From contig JAKVAR010000006.1 of NCBI GenBank assembly GCA_022447585.1, positions 1-64,000 of the forward strand: a stretch of DNA of 64,000 nucleotides, written 5' to 3'. The position numbers were made by a program, and so were the translations under genes. The notes under the pieces were generated by a model that ran no database searches, had not been told where the DNA came from, and saw only the letters and a list, made by a program, of their open reading frames with translations. Below, piece by piece: positions 45,620-53,763 of this stretch; position 1 is the stretch's first letter; every line of letters begins with the position of its first letter. Source of the stretch: Crocinitomicaceae bacterium. GTDB taxonomy: Bacteria; Bacteroidota; Bacteroidia; Flavobacteriales_D; Crocinitomicaceae.

Positions 45620-46480
45620 ATGACAAAAAGAGATTACATCATTCGTCAAATAGCCAAGACAAATAAGAAGAACTACGAAAATTATGTCGTAACTCGAATC
45701 TACCATTTGTTAAACCGAACAGATCTAAAATTTGTAACGCAGCAATATGTAAATCGCCCCGAAGGTCATGCGTTGACGGATATGTATTTTCCACAGATAC
45801 AGTTGCATATTGAAATTGACGAACCTTTTCATAGGAAGCAAGTCGATTTAGATATTGATAGAGAAACGGATATTATCCAAGCCACTAACCATCAGATAAG
45901 TCGGATTAAAATTACCGAAGATATAGACTCTATAAACAACCAAATTGCTGATTTGATTGCAGAAATAAATGCTAGGATTGAAGTTTTAGAGAAAAAAAAA
46001 GAATGGGAGTCATGGGATTTAGACAAAGAGTTTAATCCGAATTATTACCGTGAGAAAGGATATTTAGACGTTGAAGAAAGTCCTGCTTTTAGAAAAATAG
46101 TAGACGCTTGTAATTGCTTAGGGCAAAATTATATATCTGTACAGCAAGCTTGGTTTAAAAGTAAAGTTTATCCGAATCATAATTTATGGTTTCCAAAATT
46201 TTACGAAAACGAAGAATGGGACAACCAAATCAGCAAAGACGGAAAAGTAATAACTGAAAAATGTAAGAATCCAGAAAAATATGAAGAGTGGTTTAAAGGC
46301 GTGACTTCAAATTTAGTAAAGCGAATAACATTTCCAAGAAGTATCGATAATCTTGGATTTAGACTTTACAGATTTGCAGGAATATTTGAAACCGATTTAA
46401 ATTCATCTTCATTAGAAAATGGAGTGATTCACAGATTAAAAGAAACGAGAATCAAAATAGAAAAAGAAAACGGAGGTTAA
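45620..46480 (+). CDS. PvuRts1I/AbaSI-family modification-dependent restriction endonuclease
   Basis: A 286-residue protein close in length to PvuRts1I (293). Order of motifs matches from memory: KRDYIIRQIAKTNKKNYENY (N-terminal nuclease, VSR-like PD-(D/E)XK fold), LKFVTQQYV, LTDMYFPQIQLHIEIDEPFH holding the catalytic Asp54, Glu65, Asp67, Glu68 and His71, then the C-terminal SRA-like base-flipping domain with LWFPKFYENEEWDNQISKDG (PvuRts1I has a WFPRLYExxEWxNxLSxDG segment) and FPRSIDNLGFRLYRFAGIF. These enzymes cut DNA with 5-hydroxymethylcytosine or its glucosylated form, as in T-even-type phages. No partner methyltransferase adjoins. Start ATG 45620; an upstream TTG is less likely. Confidence 0.85.
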   Translation: MTKRDYIIRQIAKTNKKNYENYVVTRIYHLLNRTDLKFVTQQYVNRPEGHALTDMYFPQIQLHIEIDEPFHRKQVDLDIDRETDIIQATNHQISRIKITEDIDSINNQIADLIAEINARIEVLEKKKEWESWDLDKEFNPNYYREKGYLDVEESPAFRKIVDACNCLGQNYISVQQAWFKSKVYPNHNLWFPKFYENEEWDNQISKDGKVITEKCKNPEKYEEWFKGVTSNLVKRITFPRSIDNLGFRLYRFAGIFETDLNSSSLENGVIHRLKETRIKIEKENGG

Positions 46481-46648
46481 CATTCACGAAAAAAACATAA
46501 ACTGCACAACCTGAGTTTTTTATGTATTTTTAATACTGTGCAATAATCAAAATAAAACCATGTCAACAAATAAAAATATCTATTTAATAACTATCAACTG
46601 CCTCTATACGATACTTCTGGCAAACACTACAAACATGAAATTTATATT

Positions 46649-47374
46649 ATGACGGAAATAGAAAAATTAGTTTTAGAAGCAAAAAGCCATAGAGCTATAA
46701 ATCATCCATATCTGGTTGCTTTGAAAGATGGAACATTAAATAATCCTTATTTGGCAATAAAAGATTTCTCAATTCAATATTCAGGTTATACGGCATGGTT
46801 TCCAAGATTCTTAACGGCCGCTATTTCAAAAATAACGAATCACTCACATAGAGCTCACCTGCTAGATAATTTAAGTGAAGAGAGTGGTAACATCGACATA
46901 GATGAACTTGAGCTACTTAAAAAAATGGATATCGAAGAAGAGTGGGTTCAAGGAATCTCACACCCTGAGTTGTTTCAGCGATTTAAAAAGGCGTTAGATA
47001 TAAGTGATGATACGCAAATTGATGAAGCCACTGAGATATGGCGAGAAATGTTTCTTAATGTATTATATAATGGTTCAGAAGCTGAAGTAATCGGAGCTAT
47101 TGGAATTGGAACAGAGAGTGTGGTAAAATATATTTACGAGCATATTACTTGTGGTATTCAGTCTCATACGGACCTTAAAAAATACGATTATGTTTTCTTT
47201 GAACTACACTCTGAAATTGATGATGAACACGGTAAGATAATGATTCAAATAGCAGAAGATATTGTACAGAGTAACCCTAGCAATATGAATGATATCCGAA
47301 AAGGAATGCTTAAAGCTCTTGGATTAAGAGTGATGTTTTGGGATATGATGCTTGAAAGAGCCAATAAACAATAG
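46649..47374 (+). CDS. Heme-oxygenase-like diiron enzyme (HDO) family
   Basis: A 241-residue all-helical protein of the iron-containing redox enzyme group (TenA/PqqC/HDO fold). Candidate metal ligands are in order: E77-E78 in LSEESGN, E156 in GTESVV, H187 and D191/H194 in FFELHSEIDDEHG. HDO members carry out N-oxygenation, decarboxylation or other oxidations with a diiron centre and O2. Two base pairs separate it from the methyltransferase start, so the three genes to 49069 form a clear operon. Substrate unknown; TenA or PqqC activities are alternatives but the ligand pattern favours HDO. Confidence 0.75.
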   Translation: MTEIEKLVLEAKSHRAINHPYLVALKDGTLNNPYLAIKDFSIQYSGYTAWFPRFLTAAISKITNHSHRAHLLDNLSEESGNIDIDELELLKKMDIEEEWVQGISHPELFQRFKKALDISDDTQIDEATEIWREMFLNVLYNGSEAEVIGAIGIGTESVVKYIYEHITCGIQSHTDLKKYDYVFFELHSEIDDEHGKIMIQIAEDIVQSNPSNMNDIRKGMLKALGLRVMFWDMMLERANKQ

Positions 47375-47375
47375 T

Positions 47376-48140
47376 ATGGGAGTAGAAAAAAATACAAAAA
47401 AGCTTTACGACAATCAAGCAAATGACTGGAGTCGTAATGAACCAATATTGTTGTCAGATTATTCCGCAAGACCTTTTGTTATAAATTTATGTGAGCCAAT
47501 AGAGGGGAAGAATGTCCTTGATATGGGATGCGGCGAAGGGTATGTCGGAAGACAGATTTTGAAGAGGGGCGCGAAACATGTAGATGGGATTGACATTTCA
47601 GACAATATGATTGCTAATGCTATTCAAATTCAGTTAAATGAAAATATTGAAAATGCCAGTTATCAAGCAATGGACATTTCCGATTTTAAAGTTGAACAGC
47701 AGGAAGAATACGATCTTATTATTGCTATGTTCTTGTTTAATTATCTCTCAATAGAAGAAACTCAGGCAACAATGGAAAAAGCCATACGGCTACTAAAGCC
47801 TGGTGGTTATTTTATTTTTTCGGTACCACATCCACTTTTGGCATATTTAAAGAAGGATAAATACCCCTTTTATTTCGAAGTAAATGGAGGATATTTCTCA
47901 GGAAGGAATAATCTTTTTCCTGGCGAAATCTGGAGAAGAGATGGGGTTCCTGTAAACGTACAATGTGTTCATAAAACGGTACAAGATTATTTCATGTGTC
48001 TTAAAAATGCAAATTTCAAAACTATACCAGAAGTATATGAGTTACACATTACCAAAGAGCATATAAAGATAGATGAAAAGTTTTTCGGTCCCTTAGAAGA
48101 CCTTCCTTTGCATATGGCTTTCAAAATTCAAAAACTGTAA
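47376..48140 (+). CDS. SAM-dependent methyltransferase (UbiE/Coq5-like)
   Basis: A 254-residue class I methyltransferase with motif I VLDMGCGEGYVG (about 47-58), strand-2 acidic residue VDGIDISDNM, and motif III-like LLKPGGYFIFSVPH. The C-terminal region (PVNVQCVHKTVQDYF) is typical of small-molecule O/N-methyltransferases. It starts one base after the HDO stop and ends two bases before the dioxygenase ATG, so it is translationally coupled to both. Probably acts on the same pathway intermediate. Confidence 0.8.
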   Translation: MGVEKNTKKLYDNQANDWSRNEPILLSDYSARPFVINLCEPIEGKNVLDMGCGEGYVGRQILKRGAKHVDGIDISDNMIANAIQIQLNENIENASYQAMDISDFKVEQQEEYDLIIAMFLFNYLSIEETQATMEKAIRLLKPGGYFIFSVPHPLLAYLKKDKYPFYFEVNGGYFSGRNNLFPGEIWRRDGVPVNVQCVHKTVQDYFMCLKNANFKTIPEVYELHITKEHIKIDEKFFGPLEDLPLHMAFKIQKL

Positions 48141-48142
48141 CG

Positions 48143-49069
48143 ATGGAAGATTCTCTAAAAGATCTCACCTGGGAAAAATCTTTGCCTGACATAAATGATC
48201 TTTCAATTACCATTCCTCAAGAATTAGTTGAACCTTGTCCAAACATCATCATAGATGAAGAAATAGATCCCAATTTACTAAGCGACTTTAAAAAAACATT
48301 ACCGTATAAAAGATTAATAGATTGGTCTAAATCGAACCTCTCGGCAATTATGTCATCACCCGGATTTTCTTTACTTAAGGTTTCTGATTACAAATTGGAT
48401 AACGATAAATTAAAATCACTATATTATATAATCGCTCTTGGGCTAGGAACACTTAATGATAGATACGGGGATCTTTTTGACGTGAGAGATAAAAAGCTTG
48501 ACTACAAAAAAGAAGCAATCCCAGTATCTAAAACAAACGCTTCAACGGGCTTTCATACTGATAGTACTGCGCTGGAATATAGTCCTGACATTGTAGGATT
48601 ACTTTGTTTACAACCAGCGAAAATAGGAGGGGAATCTATACTTGCCAACGCGGCAGATTTGTATCTATGGATGAAACAATTACATCCTGAAGACCTTGAT
48701 ATATTGAGTAGGCCAATAATACGTGATGTAATAACACCCGGAAGCCAAACAGATATTGAAGCAATTAAAAAAAATCGATTCCCCGTTTTTTCATTTGTCA
48801 ATGACAGTTTTAAATTTAGATTCATGAAATACTGGATCATTAGTGGACACAATCGATGTAATCTAGAAATCCCAATGGAACTTAAACGGGCTTTAGATAG
48901 AATAGATGATTTTTTCAAAAAAAAAGATAACTTGTCCTATTATAGTATGGTTAGAGGCGACATACTTTTTGTTAACAACAATTTTATTTGTCATAACAGA
49001 ACTAAGTATGAAGATTACGATGAGCCAGAAAGAAAACGAATTTTAGTTAGAACATGGATTAATCAATAA
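48143..49069 (+). CDS. TauD/TfdA-family Fe(II)/2-oxoglutarate dioxygenase
   Basis: A 308-residue enzyme. The facial triad is H138-x-D140 (GFHTDST) and distal H284 (FICHNRTKY), with the 2-oxoglutarate-binding Arg at about 303 (RILVRTW). GGESILANAADLYLWM between them is the usual TauD-type loop. It performs a hydroxylation or desaturation of an amino-acid-like or other small substrate. It closes the three-gene operon. Two iron-dependent oxidases plus a methyltransferase suggest a short pathway to a modified metabolite. Confidence 0.85.
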   Translation: MEDSLKDLTWEKSLPDINDLSITIPQELVEPCPNIIIDEEIDPNLLSDFKKTLPYKRLIDWSKSNLSAIMSSPGFSLLKVSDYKLDNDKLKSLYYIIALGLGTLNDRYGDLFDVRDKKLDYKKEAIPVSKTNASTGFHTDSTALEYSPDIVGLLCLQPAKIGGESILANAADLYLWMKQLHPEDLDILSRPIIRDVITPGSQTDIEAIKKNRFPVFSFVNDSFKFRFMKYWIISGHNRCNLEIPMELKRALDRIDDFFKKKDNLSYYSMVRGDILFVNNNFICHNRTKYEDYDEPERKRILVRTWINQ

Positions 49070-49094
49070 ACGATTTGCCAAATAAACCTAAATT

Positions 49095-49127
49095 AAAACG
49101 CAGTTTAGCCAGACCGTTAACTTTTGT
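49095..49127 (+). other. attC-like site N (right half)
   Basis: Contains acgcagtttagccagaccgtta, matching the right arm of the palindrome at 12908-12964 with one change over 20 nt. The core gttaacttttgt is complementary over acaaaag to 49788-49794. The expected left arm is not clear. Confidence 0.5.
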
Positions 49128-49140
49128 ATAAAAAAACTTA

Positions 49141-49779
49141 GTGAGAAATATTCTTCTTGGTATATTAATACTTTTTAGTTTTAACGCTAAATCTCAATCA
49201 GATTTGATCTTTAGCAATAAGCTTAGCGTTAGATTAGCTCCTCTTTCTTTAATTGATTTTTACAATGGATCATGTTATAAGATAGGATTAGAAGTTTCGC
49301 TCTTCAAAAGCACATCAATAACCGCAGACTATGGAGGTTACTTTAAAAATTTTAACGTTTGGAAAAATTATACAGGATATAATATTGATGTTGGTTTGAA
49401 ATATTACCTAAAACATCAATTGCATCAAGGTTTTTATATATCACTTAATTATTTCTACAAGAATCAAGGGTTTGATTATAAAGACTCTATTAAAGAAGCA
49501 TCATCTGCATATTATACCGAATATCGAACTCAGAAATATGTAACATGTGTCAATATAAATATTGGAATGTTGAATTTGTATAACAAAAGATTTATTTTGG
49601 ATTTTTTCGGAGGCATCGGGATTCGATACAAGAATGTCAGCTCTTCTATATCAATAGATGATTTGAAAAATGGAATTGAATACAACGATTCACAATCGCT
49701 TTATTTTATTGTAACGCCTGGAGAGTTTATCTACCCGAATATTAACCTTGGATTAAGGATCGGAGTTAAAATAATCTAA
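49141..49779 (+). CDS. Predicted outer-membrane beta-barrel-like secreted protein
   Basis: A 212-residue protein with a GTG start and a signal peptide ending NAKSQ. The mature part has amphipathic strands (SITADYGGYFKNFNV, YYLKHQLHQGFYISLNY, FFGGIGIRYKNVSSSI, and a final GLRIGVKII). It resembles small DUF3575/OmpW-like barrels but I cannot name a family. It is a single gene between sites N and O. Confidence 0.65.
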   Translation: MRNILLGILILFSFNAKSQSDLIFSNKLSVRLAPLSLIDFYNGSCYKIGLEVSLFKSTSITADYGGYFKNFNVWKNYTGYNIDVGLKYYLKHQLHQGFYISLNYFYKNQGFDYKDSIKEASSAYYTEYRTQKYVTCVNINIGMLNLYNKRFILDFFGGIGIRYKNVSSSISIDDLKNGIEYNDSQSLYFIVTPGEFIYPNINLGLRIGVKII

Positions 49780-49787
49780 AGTAAATA

Positions 49788-49932
49788 ACAAAAGCTATTA
49801 CGAAGTTTTGCAGATAAAATCTATTAATTTCTCCATTATCTAATCAAAGGTATTCATCATGTACAAAAGAGAAATTAAATAAACCCCGGTGCAAGTTGAT
49901 GTTTTCATACGAACAGACTTCATAACGTTGAG
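49788..49932 (+). other. attC-like site O
   Basis: Opens acaaaagctattacg (49788-49802), whose first seven bases are the reverse complement of cttttgt in site N. It closes cttcataacgttgagc; the arms tacgaagt and acttcata pair with one mismatch. The core gttgagc fits the integron GTTRRRY consensus exactly. Confidence 0.45.
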
Positions 49933-50114
49933 CTTTGATTTATTTGTATATTAATCAAATTAAAAGGTCACACAATGGGAAAGTTACTAAACCTGTTTCA
50001 AAAGATAACCCACAATTAAAACAAATTTTGGCCTTATATTTGGTTCGATCATAAACTGTCTGGCTCCAATTAATATTTATAGAAATAATTACGTAGAAAC
50101 TAAATTTTAAGAAG

Positions 50115-50663
50115 ATGATAAAATCAATTCAACTACTTGGGTCGCTCGCTTTAATATTAGTTTTTTCAATAGAAGTAAAGGCACAAACTTTACCAAAAGA
50201 AATGTTCGAGAAATTTGGAGCACTTGCGGGATGGATGAATACTCCATTGATTAACTCGCACATAGAAGAATCTGCTGAATTAAATGTTAAATTTCATTTA
50301 TTGCTTGACGAAACGATAATCAAGGATTCTAAAATTATTCCCCTAGGAAAAGTAGAAAACGGCAAAAGTGTAATACTGTTGTATATAATTGCAGAGTATA
50401 CTGAAGATGGCAAGTTAGATTTTTTCAATTTACACGCCGCTACTTTAAACCAGAAAACAGGGGAGAAAACAAGCTCAGAAAAATATTTATTAGCTGGAGG
50501 CACAAGAGGAAAGTCAATATACAATGGAAGTTACAAATTAAAAGAAAAAGGATTAATGGTTATTTCCCAGAATGAGATAAATACTGAAACTGATTCCGAA
50601 ACTATTTTAGTCAAGGAGTACTTATTCCAAAAAGGATTGAAATATATACGAACCACTGAGTAG
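50115..50663 (+). CDS. Secreted protein, unknown function
   Basis: A 182-residue protein with a signal peptide ending EVKAQ. The rest has a beta-rich core (SVILLYIIAEYTEDG) and a Thr/Gly/Lys-rich middle. No family is recognised. It is the last gene of the scattered cassette-like set near 49-50.7 kb. Confidence 0.6.
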   Translation: MIKSIQLLGSLALILVFSIEVKAQTLPKEMFEKFGALAGWMNTPLINSHIEESAELNVKFHLLLDETIIKDSKIIPLGKVENGKSVILLYIIAEYTEDGKLDFFNLHAATLNQKTGEKTSSEKYLLAGGTRGKSIYNGSYKLKEKGLMVISQNEINTETDSETILVKEYLFQKGLKYIRTTE

Positions 50664-50962
50664 TAAATATACCAATATAATAGATTCAAATAAATTGAAC
50701 CTATACTAATTAATTATCCCCTAGATAGTTTGTACAAGCGTAAATTCAAACATGATAGATGTATGTTTTTACCTACTTCAACCTTTACTTTCCTCTTTTA
50801 AGGGAATTAATCCCCACTAGCCCAGATCTGCTAATACTTGCCGCTGATTTGAAAGCTAAAAGCAATCCCACCTACATTTTTGTTTCTTATAAACCTCAAA
50901 AAATTTATCGGTTGAACAGTTCTTTTCTATAATCGCATGAATACTACTATTGAAGTAAAAAA
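50664..50962. other. Intergenic stretch, nothing recognised
   Basis: AT-rich with no gene, repeat or attC core. A terminator for the - strand gene lies at its right edge. Confidence 0.3.
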
Positions 50963-50988
50963 GAAGCAAAGCTATTCAGCTTTGCTTC
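50963..50988 (-). terminator. Terminator for the gene at 51051
   Basis: A perfect 11-bp stem (gaagcaaagct/agctttgcttc) with an ATTC loop; on the - strand it is followed by ttttttac. It lies 63 nt beyond the stop at 51051. Confidence 0.75.
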
Positions 50989-51050
50989 AACAGTAGAAAC
51001 CATATGTTTAACCCAATAAAAATACATGGATTCATAAGGCCTATTTTCGA

Positions 51051-52823
51051 CTAAAGACATTTACAAGACATCTCTTTCTTAGACCCAATCGCCATGTCTA
51101 AACCTGATGAATACGATGACCCATTGTGCTCCTGAATAAATGTAAAGTCCTCCTTCACACACGCTCCATCTATCGTAGAAACAATTAGTGCATTTATAGT
51201 TCTTTTAATGATAACCCCTGTATAGTTATTTCGAACGATTGTCCAATCCTTATCCAAAATAATGACCTTTTTCGCTTGTTCTTTCCAACCTTTTTCGTTG
51301 AATTTTTTTAGCATTTTAGCTTCAAGTGATGGATCAATTCGACCGCTTTTTGGGAAACAAAAATCTTCATTCTTCAACAACTTAACGATTGCATTCTGCG
51401 TTAGGTTAAGAGTCACTTCTCCTGAAGCCAAAACCTTGCTGTACTTTTCATCCTGACCAATCAAGATTTCAATTTTTAATGCGTGCTTTCCTATGGTTAA
51501 ATTCTCAATTACTTTAGTGTAGAAAATTGATCTTGATCCAAAAAGAAACGAAACTTTAGTTGTCAATGCTTCCTCATACAATTCTTCAGGATTTTTGTTA
51601 TAGAGAAGCTCTCCCGTTTGATAAAACTCCTTCCCATCAATGTATACCTTGTAACGGACCATCGCTTGGTTTTTAAAAGATGAAAAGCCAAGAGCTGCGT
51701 GGTACTCGACAGCGGGTTTATCAAAAAACCATCTGAATCGAACAGGTTCATCCAAAGTAATTTCGCGCTGGATATCTGCATCCGAAAAATCTTCCAAACT
51801 CACATTTTCATTTAAGAAAAATACTTTTCTACTTCTCGCTTCCGTCCATTTATATTTTGCTCTCTGACCCGAGCGATATTCATCAACAACGGTTCCAATT
51901 TCTTTTGCAAGCGGCACTAACTTGGAATTAGAGGGGTTAATTTCGCTAAATACTAACAACATTTCTTTATGATATTCCAACAAACCTGCCAACGATTTTT
52001 TATGCCATGATTTTGAGCTTTCAAGCTTTGACATAAGCTCTTCGGCTTTTGAAGCTACTCCAGACTCCCATCCTTCATAATTGGTTACGTAACTTTTTCG
52101 CATCTCTCTCAACCATTCCCTATCATTTCCCCTAAAACTACCTTCATCGGATAATGCCAATTGATTGATTTTGTCAATCAAAACTGGCAATTCCATTTTT
52201 TTTAAATAGAATTCTCTAAAATTCTGAGCACAAGGGCATCCTTCAGGAAACATAGTAGGAGCATCCTTCAAACCATTGCATCTCTCTTTGTTATTCGGTC
52301 CAAATTTTAAAAATTCATCCCCACGACTATCCTCAAATTCATATTTCTCCTTTAGCCAACCTATCAGCTCCATATTCTTCTTTGTTTTTTCCCAAAGCAC
52401 TCCAATGGACTTAGACCGTTCTTCATACCCCTTCAATCTCTCCTCATATATTCCCGTCGATTTCCACTTAGTATCTTTAGAGCGAATCACTGGAATACCA
52501 TCTGCAACAACTTTATACGGTTCCATAAATGAAGCATAGTTTTCTTGGCTTTCTGCAAAATGCTTATCAGTAAGAGCCTTTTCAACAAGAAAAACATCCA
52601 ATTTCGTAATACTGGCTTCCACTTCAAATATCTCATCCTTCGCAGGACTTTTTAAAACTTTCTTTTCAGGACTACTTTCAAATACTCCAGGATTTACCTT
52701 TTCACTTGTTCCTTCCTTTTTACTATTCATTGCATCCGTTAACCTTCCAATTTGCCCATATGACGAAAATCCCATACAGGAAAACATTAATGTTACAATT
52801 AGCAATTTTGTGTTTCGTTTCAT
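51051..52823 (-). CDS. Large secreted protein, unknown function
   Basis: A 590-residue protein; the start at 52823 (MKRNTKLLIVTLMFSC) was chosen over an upstream in-frame ATG because it gives a proper signal peptide (ending SYGQ). The first 350 residues are helical and charged (coiled-coil-like, with EEWLREMRKS-type helices). The rest has beta-rich parts (RFRWFFDKPAVEYHAAL, HALKIEILIGQ) and a cysteine-containing end (CKCL). No family recognised. It lies downstream of the LytTR/kinase operon, on the same strand. Confidence 0.65.
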   Translation of the reverse strand: MKRNTKLLIVTLMFSCMGFSSYGQIGRLTDAMNSKKEGTSEKVNPGVFESSPEKKVLKSPAKDEIFEVEASITKLDVFLVEKALTDKHFAESQENYASFMEPYKVVADGIPVIRSKDTKWKSTGIYEERLKGYEERSKSIGVLWEKTKKNMELIGWLKEKYEFEDSRGDEFLKFGPNNKERCNGLKDAPTMFPEGCPCAQNFREFYLKKMELPVLIDKINQLALSDEGSFRGNDREWLREMRKSYVTNYEGWESGVASKAEELMSKLESSKSWHKKSLAGLLEYHKEMLLVFSEINPSNSKLVPLAKEIGTVVDEYRSGQRAKYKWTEARSRKVFFLNENVSLEDFSDADIQREITLDEPVRFRWFFDKPAVEYHAALGFSSFKNQAMVRYKVYIDGKEFYQTGELLYNKNPEELYEEALTTKVSFLFGSRSIFYTKVIENLTIGKHALKIEILIGQDEKYSKVLASGEVTLNLTQNAIVKLLKNEDFCFPKSGRIDPSLEAKMLKKFNEKGWKEQAKKVIILDKDWTIVRNNYTGVIIKRTINALIVSTIDGACVKEDFTFIQEHNGSSYSSGLDMAIGSKKEMSCKCL

Positions 52824-53034
52824 CTTTTTTTCGGCGAATTTAAATGTTTTAATCACCGACCATTAATTCAATTTGATCAACTGATTATTCTGCACTGATA
52901 TGAGGATATTTGGAAAATAATCCCCGTATAATGTATCTAATTAATAGTAACTATGATAATGGGATTTACCTCATTGAAGTTAGTTATCTGACTAAATTAG
53001 ATCGTTAAAAAATAATCAAAAGATAAGTGAGGAA

Positions 53035-53763
53035 TCACAGTTCATTCTGATTTGAAAGTGCATTTTTTGTAACCACTCGTTTGCTTCTAGCCACATTGAG
53101 CCGGGTTCCATCAAACAAGTGTAAAACACTTTCAATCATATCATAGGAATCCACGTAATTCAAGTTCACTAAATGTGACTGGTGTATTCTCAAAAAATTA
53201 CTCCCACATAATTCTGTTTCTGCTTCCTTTAATGTTTTCGCTACCAAATAACTTTCATCGTTCACGAGAAAATAAGTCGTATAGTTACTGCGCGCTTCAC
53301 AACGCACAATTTTATGAATTTCGATCAGTTTAATTTTACCTTTTGAAGGTATTGATATCACCTGCTTTTCTTGATCTGCTCCAGTATTGGAAAACCGTTC
53401 TGCGATTATGGATAATGCACTAGAGACGGCCTTTTGAAACTTAATGGAATTGATGGGTTTAAGTAAATAGTCTGTGGCATTTGTACTTACTGCTTCAATC
53501 GCATAGTTATCGTATGCGGTTGTATAGATCACCAAAGGGGAAGTGTTAAGTTCCTCGAGCAATTCAAACCCTGTCCTCCCACCCAATCGGATATCTAAAA
53601 AAATAAAATCAGGGTTCAAGCGCTCTATATTTTTTTTTGCATCGTCGACATTTGTACATTCCGAGAGAATGGTAATCTCAGGAAAAAACCGCTGTAATAA
53701 TTTCCTAACATTGTATAAGGCATCTACCTCATCATCTACAATTATACAAGTACTGTTTATCAT
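53035..53763 (-). CDS. LytTR-family response regulator
   Basis: A 242-residue protein. The receiver domain has the acidic pocket D10-D11-E12, phosphorylation Asp57 in DFIFLDIRL, and Lys near 107 (LLKPINS). The LytTR DNA-binding domain occupies about 140-240, with VRCEARSNYTTYFL and LRIHQSHLVNLNYVDSYD. It regulates genes by binding two imperfect direct repeats; targets unknown. Its start overlaps the kinase stop by 4 nt, so they form one operon. Confidence 0.9.
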   Translation of the reverse strand: MINSTCIIVDDEVDALYNVRKLLQRFFPEITILSECTNVDDAKKNIERLNPDFIFLDIRLGGRTGFELLEELNTSPLVIYTTAYDNYAIEAVSTNATDYLLKPINSIKFQKAVSSALSIIAERFSNTGADQEKQVISIPSKGKIKLIEIHKIVRCEARSNYTTYFLVNDESYLVAKTLKEAETELCGSNFLRIHQSHLVNLNYVDSYDMIESVLHLFDGTRLNVARSKRVVTKNALSNQNEL

